From NCBI GenBank assembly GCA_964468645.1, contig CAYXUU010000012.1, forward strand, positions 49,920-113,919: 64,000 nucleotides of DNA. Direction: 5' to 3'. Shown here in pieces: positions 62,243-64,000 of the stretch (position 1 is its first letter; the number at the start of each line of letters is the position of its first letter). Under the pieces are notes generated by a model that did no database searches, had not been told where the DNA came from, and saw nothing but the letters and a program-made list of their open reading frames with translations. Made by a program: the position numbers and the translations under genes. Origin of the DNA: JAIOZK01 sp964468645. GTDB taxonomy: Bacteria > Bacteroidota > Bacteroidia > Bacteroidales > JAIOZK01.

Positions 62243-63155
62243 GGCTCACCTCCTCTTCCTTTTCAGCATCTGCTCCTGCAATGCGAATAAAAATATCATG
62301 CAGTGAGGGGCTGGTTATTTCAAACTTATGAACCGGTGTTGTAGCAATGATTTCCTTTAATATCTCCTGGGGATCAGCAGTGTGTTCAATTCGGATCTCC
62401 TGCATCCTTCCGAAATCATTCACCTTTTCAACACCTTTAATTTTCTCAAACTGATTTCTTCCGTTTTCGGTTTGTACCCTAATGGTATCAGCACCATATT
62501 TTTCCTGTATGGAATTCAAAGTTCCATCCAGTACCTTTTTTCCTTTATGTATCATAAAAATATAATCACACATCTTTTCCGCCATGCTCATATCGTGAGT
62601 ACTGAAAATTACGGTGGATCCCTGAGCTTGCAGTTCCAGGATAGAATTCCTGATAATGTCGGCATTGATAGGATCAAGTCCGCTGAATGGTTCATCGAGA
62701 ATGATCAGTTTTGGTTTATCGATAATGGTTGCGATAAACTGAAGCTTCTGGCTCATCCCTTTACTCAGTGTTTCCACCTTTTTATTTTCCCATTTTTTCA
62801 GGTCAAACTTCTTAAGCCACAAATTGATTTCTTTTTTAATCTGTGTTGCATTTTTAAGTTCGGCGTGAAACCGCAGAACCTCTTTTACCTTCATTTTCTT
62901 ATACAAGCCACGCTCCTCAGGTAAATAGCCAACATCATCAATCCTGCTTCCATATTGTTTTTTACCGAAAACATAAATTTCCCCGAAGTCAGGATAAAGA
63001 ATATTCATGATCATCCTGATGGTGGTTGTTTTCCCAGATCCATTCGGCCCGATAAAACCGTAAATACTCCCTTCAGGAACCTGCAAAGAGAGCGCATTAA
63101 CGGCTTTATGCCTATCGAAGGTTTTGGTTACGTTTTTTAGATCGATTGTATTCAT
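62235..63155 (-). CDS. ABC transporter ATP-binding protein (NatA-like)
   Basis: Powers the adjacent permease. Walker A GPNGSGKTTTIRM, signature LSKGMSQKLQF, Walker B LIILDEPFSGLDP and the switch histidine in STHDMSMAE are present. The C-terminal extension (RIEHTADPQEIL) is common in ABC-2 exporter ATPases. Confidence 0.94.
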   Translation of the reverse strand: MNTIDLKNVTKTFDRHKAVNALSLQVPEGSIYGFIGPNGSGKTTTIRMIMNILYPDFGEIYVFGKKQYGSRIDDVGYLPEERGLYKKMKVKEVLRFHAELKNATQIKKEINLWLKKFDLKKWENKKVETLSKGMSQKLQFIATIIDKPKLIILDEPFSGLDPINADIIRNSILELQAQGSTVIFSTHDMSMAEKMCDYIFMIHKGKKVLDGTLNSIQEKYGADTIRVQTENGRNQFEKIKGVEKVNDFGRMQEIRIEHTADPQEILKEIIATTPVHKFEITSPSLHDIFIRIAGADAEKEEEVSHA

Positions 63156-63172
63156 TAATTATTTTCATTTTT

Positions 63173-63219
63173 ATCCGTGCATCTGTGGCGATCTTTTTAT
63201 TTGCCACGGATGCACGGAT
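63173..63219. repeat. Hairpin ATCCGTGCATC.GTGGC / GCCAC.GATGCACGGAT
   Basis: Arms of about 17 bases (63173-63189 and 63203-63219) pair with one mismatch around a 13-base loop, within the gap between the membrane protein and the ATPase gene. A half copy (GTGCATCGGTGGC) occurs at 57907-57919. It could be an attenuator or a dispersed palindrome. Confidence 0.75.
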
Positions 63220-63225
63220 TATTTA

Positions 63226-63777
63226 TTATGCGCTTTGTAGTTCGGTAATGATTCTGGCTTCATTGCCCTGTTTATAATATTCGCCAAATCGCTTAAAGGT
63301 GTTGATCTTCCCTGCTGAGAATGGACGTTCTGTAAAACCATCCATATCCTCATCGACAAAGGTAGCTGACAATTTCAATAATCTTCTTGAATTAACTTGA
63401 AAACGTTCCTGTCTGTAGATCACCGACCAGAAGACTAGAACAAAAAGCCCAATTACAAACAAAATGATCAGAATTGTAGCACCTGATAAAAATGGAAATT
63501 TATAAACAAAGGTATTATGCCAGGGGCCTATGGCAAGCAGCAGATTCAACCAGAAATTTATCCACAAACGATACCTGTAAAGCTGATATACACCCATCCC
63601 TGCAAAAAACAATCCGGCCAGAATCATTGTTATATAAGGCATCCCTCCACCCTTAAAATCTACCAATCCCAATTGTCTTCTGATGAGATACTCAATAACT
63701 CCCAGCATATAGAAACTGAATATTGTTATCGGATAGATTCTTCCAATAGGCCCTTTCAGTTTTGATCCCCACAACAT
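63226..63777 (-). CDS. Small membrane protein, first gene of the ABC-transglutaminase operon
   Basis: A 183-aa protein with four hydrophobic helices (about residues 10-130) and a cytosolic tail with SRRLLKLSATFVDEDMDGFTERP and FSAGKINTFKRFG. That tail is the shared motif with the membrane protein at 58526-59335. No family named. It is first in a minus-strand run that continues with the ATPase, permease, transglutaminase-like lipoprotein, its paralogue and a regulator. Confidence 0.78.
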   Translation of the reverse strand: MLWGSKLKGPIGRIYPITIFSFYMLGVIEYLIRRQLGLVDFKGGGMPYITMILAGLFFAGMGVYQLYRYRLWINFWLNLLLAIGPWHNTFVYKFPFLSGATILIILFVIGLFVLVFWSVIYRQERFQVNSRRLLKLSATFVDEDMDGFTERPFSAGKINTFKRFGEYYKQGNEARIITELQSA

Positions 63778-63923
63778 TTTATTGAATTTTTATATACTTC
63801 ATTTTTTCTGAACTTTACAAATATAGAAATAAATAAACCCAAAAGTCAAGTTATTTCTAAACTTATTCAACGAACAGCAGGTTTTGGAGTATAATAGTTG
63901 GTTTTGAAATAATGAATTACCTT

Positions 63924-64000
63924 GTTGGTTGGTTGAATGGTTTATTGGTTGAATGGTTGAATGGTTGAATGGTTGAATGGTTGAATGGTTGAATGGTTGA
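63924..64000. repeat. Octamer array (GGTTGAAT), at least six exact units, running off the window
   Basis: Uninterrupted GGTTGAAT units fill 63951-64000 and continue beyond the window; more diverged units precede them. Confidence 0.93.

Overview
The window looks like chromosome from an uncultured member of the Bacteroidota, probably a Bacteroidales or Marinilabiliales relative. It carries a protein with a type IX secretion C-terminal sorting signal, a TonB-dependent receptor with a carboxypeptidase-like N-terminal domain, ribosomal protein THX, an HU gene, a DUF5723-like outer-membrane protein, and several genes preceded by the Bacteroidota -7 element TAnnTTTG. I saw no rRNA, tRNA, CRISPR array, prophage or intact transposase. 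A 100-base N gap at 42785-42884 shows it is an assembled scaffold.

Layout. 1-2.3 kb: end of a cytochrome b/Rieske module and a small YqiA-like esterase. 2.5-8.3 kb: a secreted beta-propeller protein, NAD(P)HX repair (NnrE-NnrD), a 5'-truncated nucleoside hydrolase remnant and RlmD. 8.3-12.3 kb (minus): shikimate kinase and a split transketolase whose halves flank a von Willebrand A protein. 12.5-17.9 kb (plus): a NagZ-like GH3/beta-lactamase fusion, a cation efflux protein, an unknown membrane protein and a rhomboid protease. 18-24 kb: AlgH, a MurL/MurD2-like pair (a variant route to D-Glu in peptidoglycan), THX with a long basic/acidic tail, TrmH and a TPR membrane protein. 24.3-28 kb: an outer-membrane protein and a giant lipoprotein. 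28-33.6 kb: Fmt, an unknown membrane protein, HU, 3-methyladenine glycosylase and RecQ. 33.9-36.7 kb: citrate-lyase-like genes, CitF and a CitD-CitE fusion. 37-47.5 kb: LTA-synthase-like transferase, lipid kinase, SUI1, C1B peptidase, the gap, a truncated amylase N-terminal domain, sulfatase, MscS channel and GNAT. 47.8-52.8 kb: a two-domain protein (possible uracil-DNA-glycosylase-like fold plus a DnaB-N-like domain), a MITE-like element, the TonB receptor and an HD protein. 53-64 kb: a methyltransferase-Nudix-RsbRD-like fusion, a serine hydrolase, a decayed alpha/beta hydrolase, and an operon of ABC transporter, transglutaminase-like lipoprotein, two related membrane proteins and a winged-helix regulator.

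The most distinctive whole-window pattern is the intergenic DNA. Many gene ends abut short tandem arrays of 7- or 8-base units in several sequence families, and in several cases the array itself supplies the stop codon (RlmD, AroK, Fmt, the 53.0 kb membrane protein). One convergent gene pair is separated by a perfect 24-bp inverted repeat made of such heptamers. A second, longer dispersed repeat occurs three times and carries a small stem whose two arms change together between copies. The strongest protein-level novelties are the 47.8 kb fusion, the 53.8 kb triple fusion, the tailed THX and the MurL/MurD2 pair. All functional calls are from reading motifs; no database search was run.
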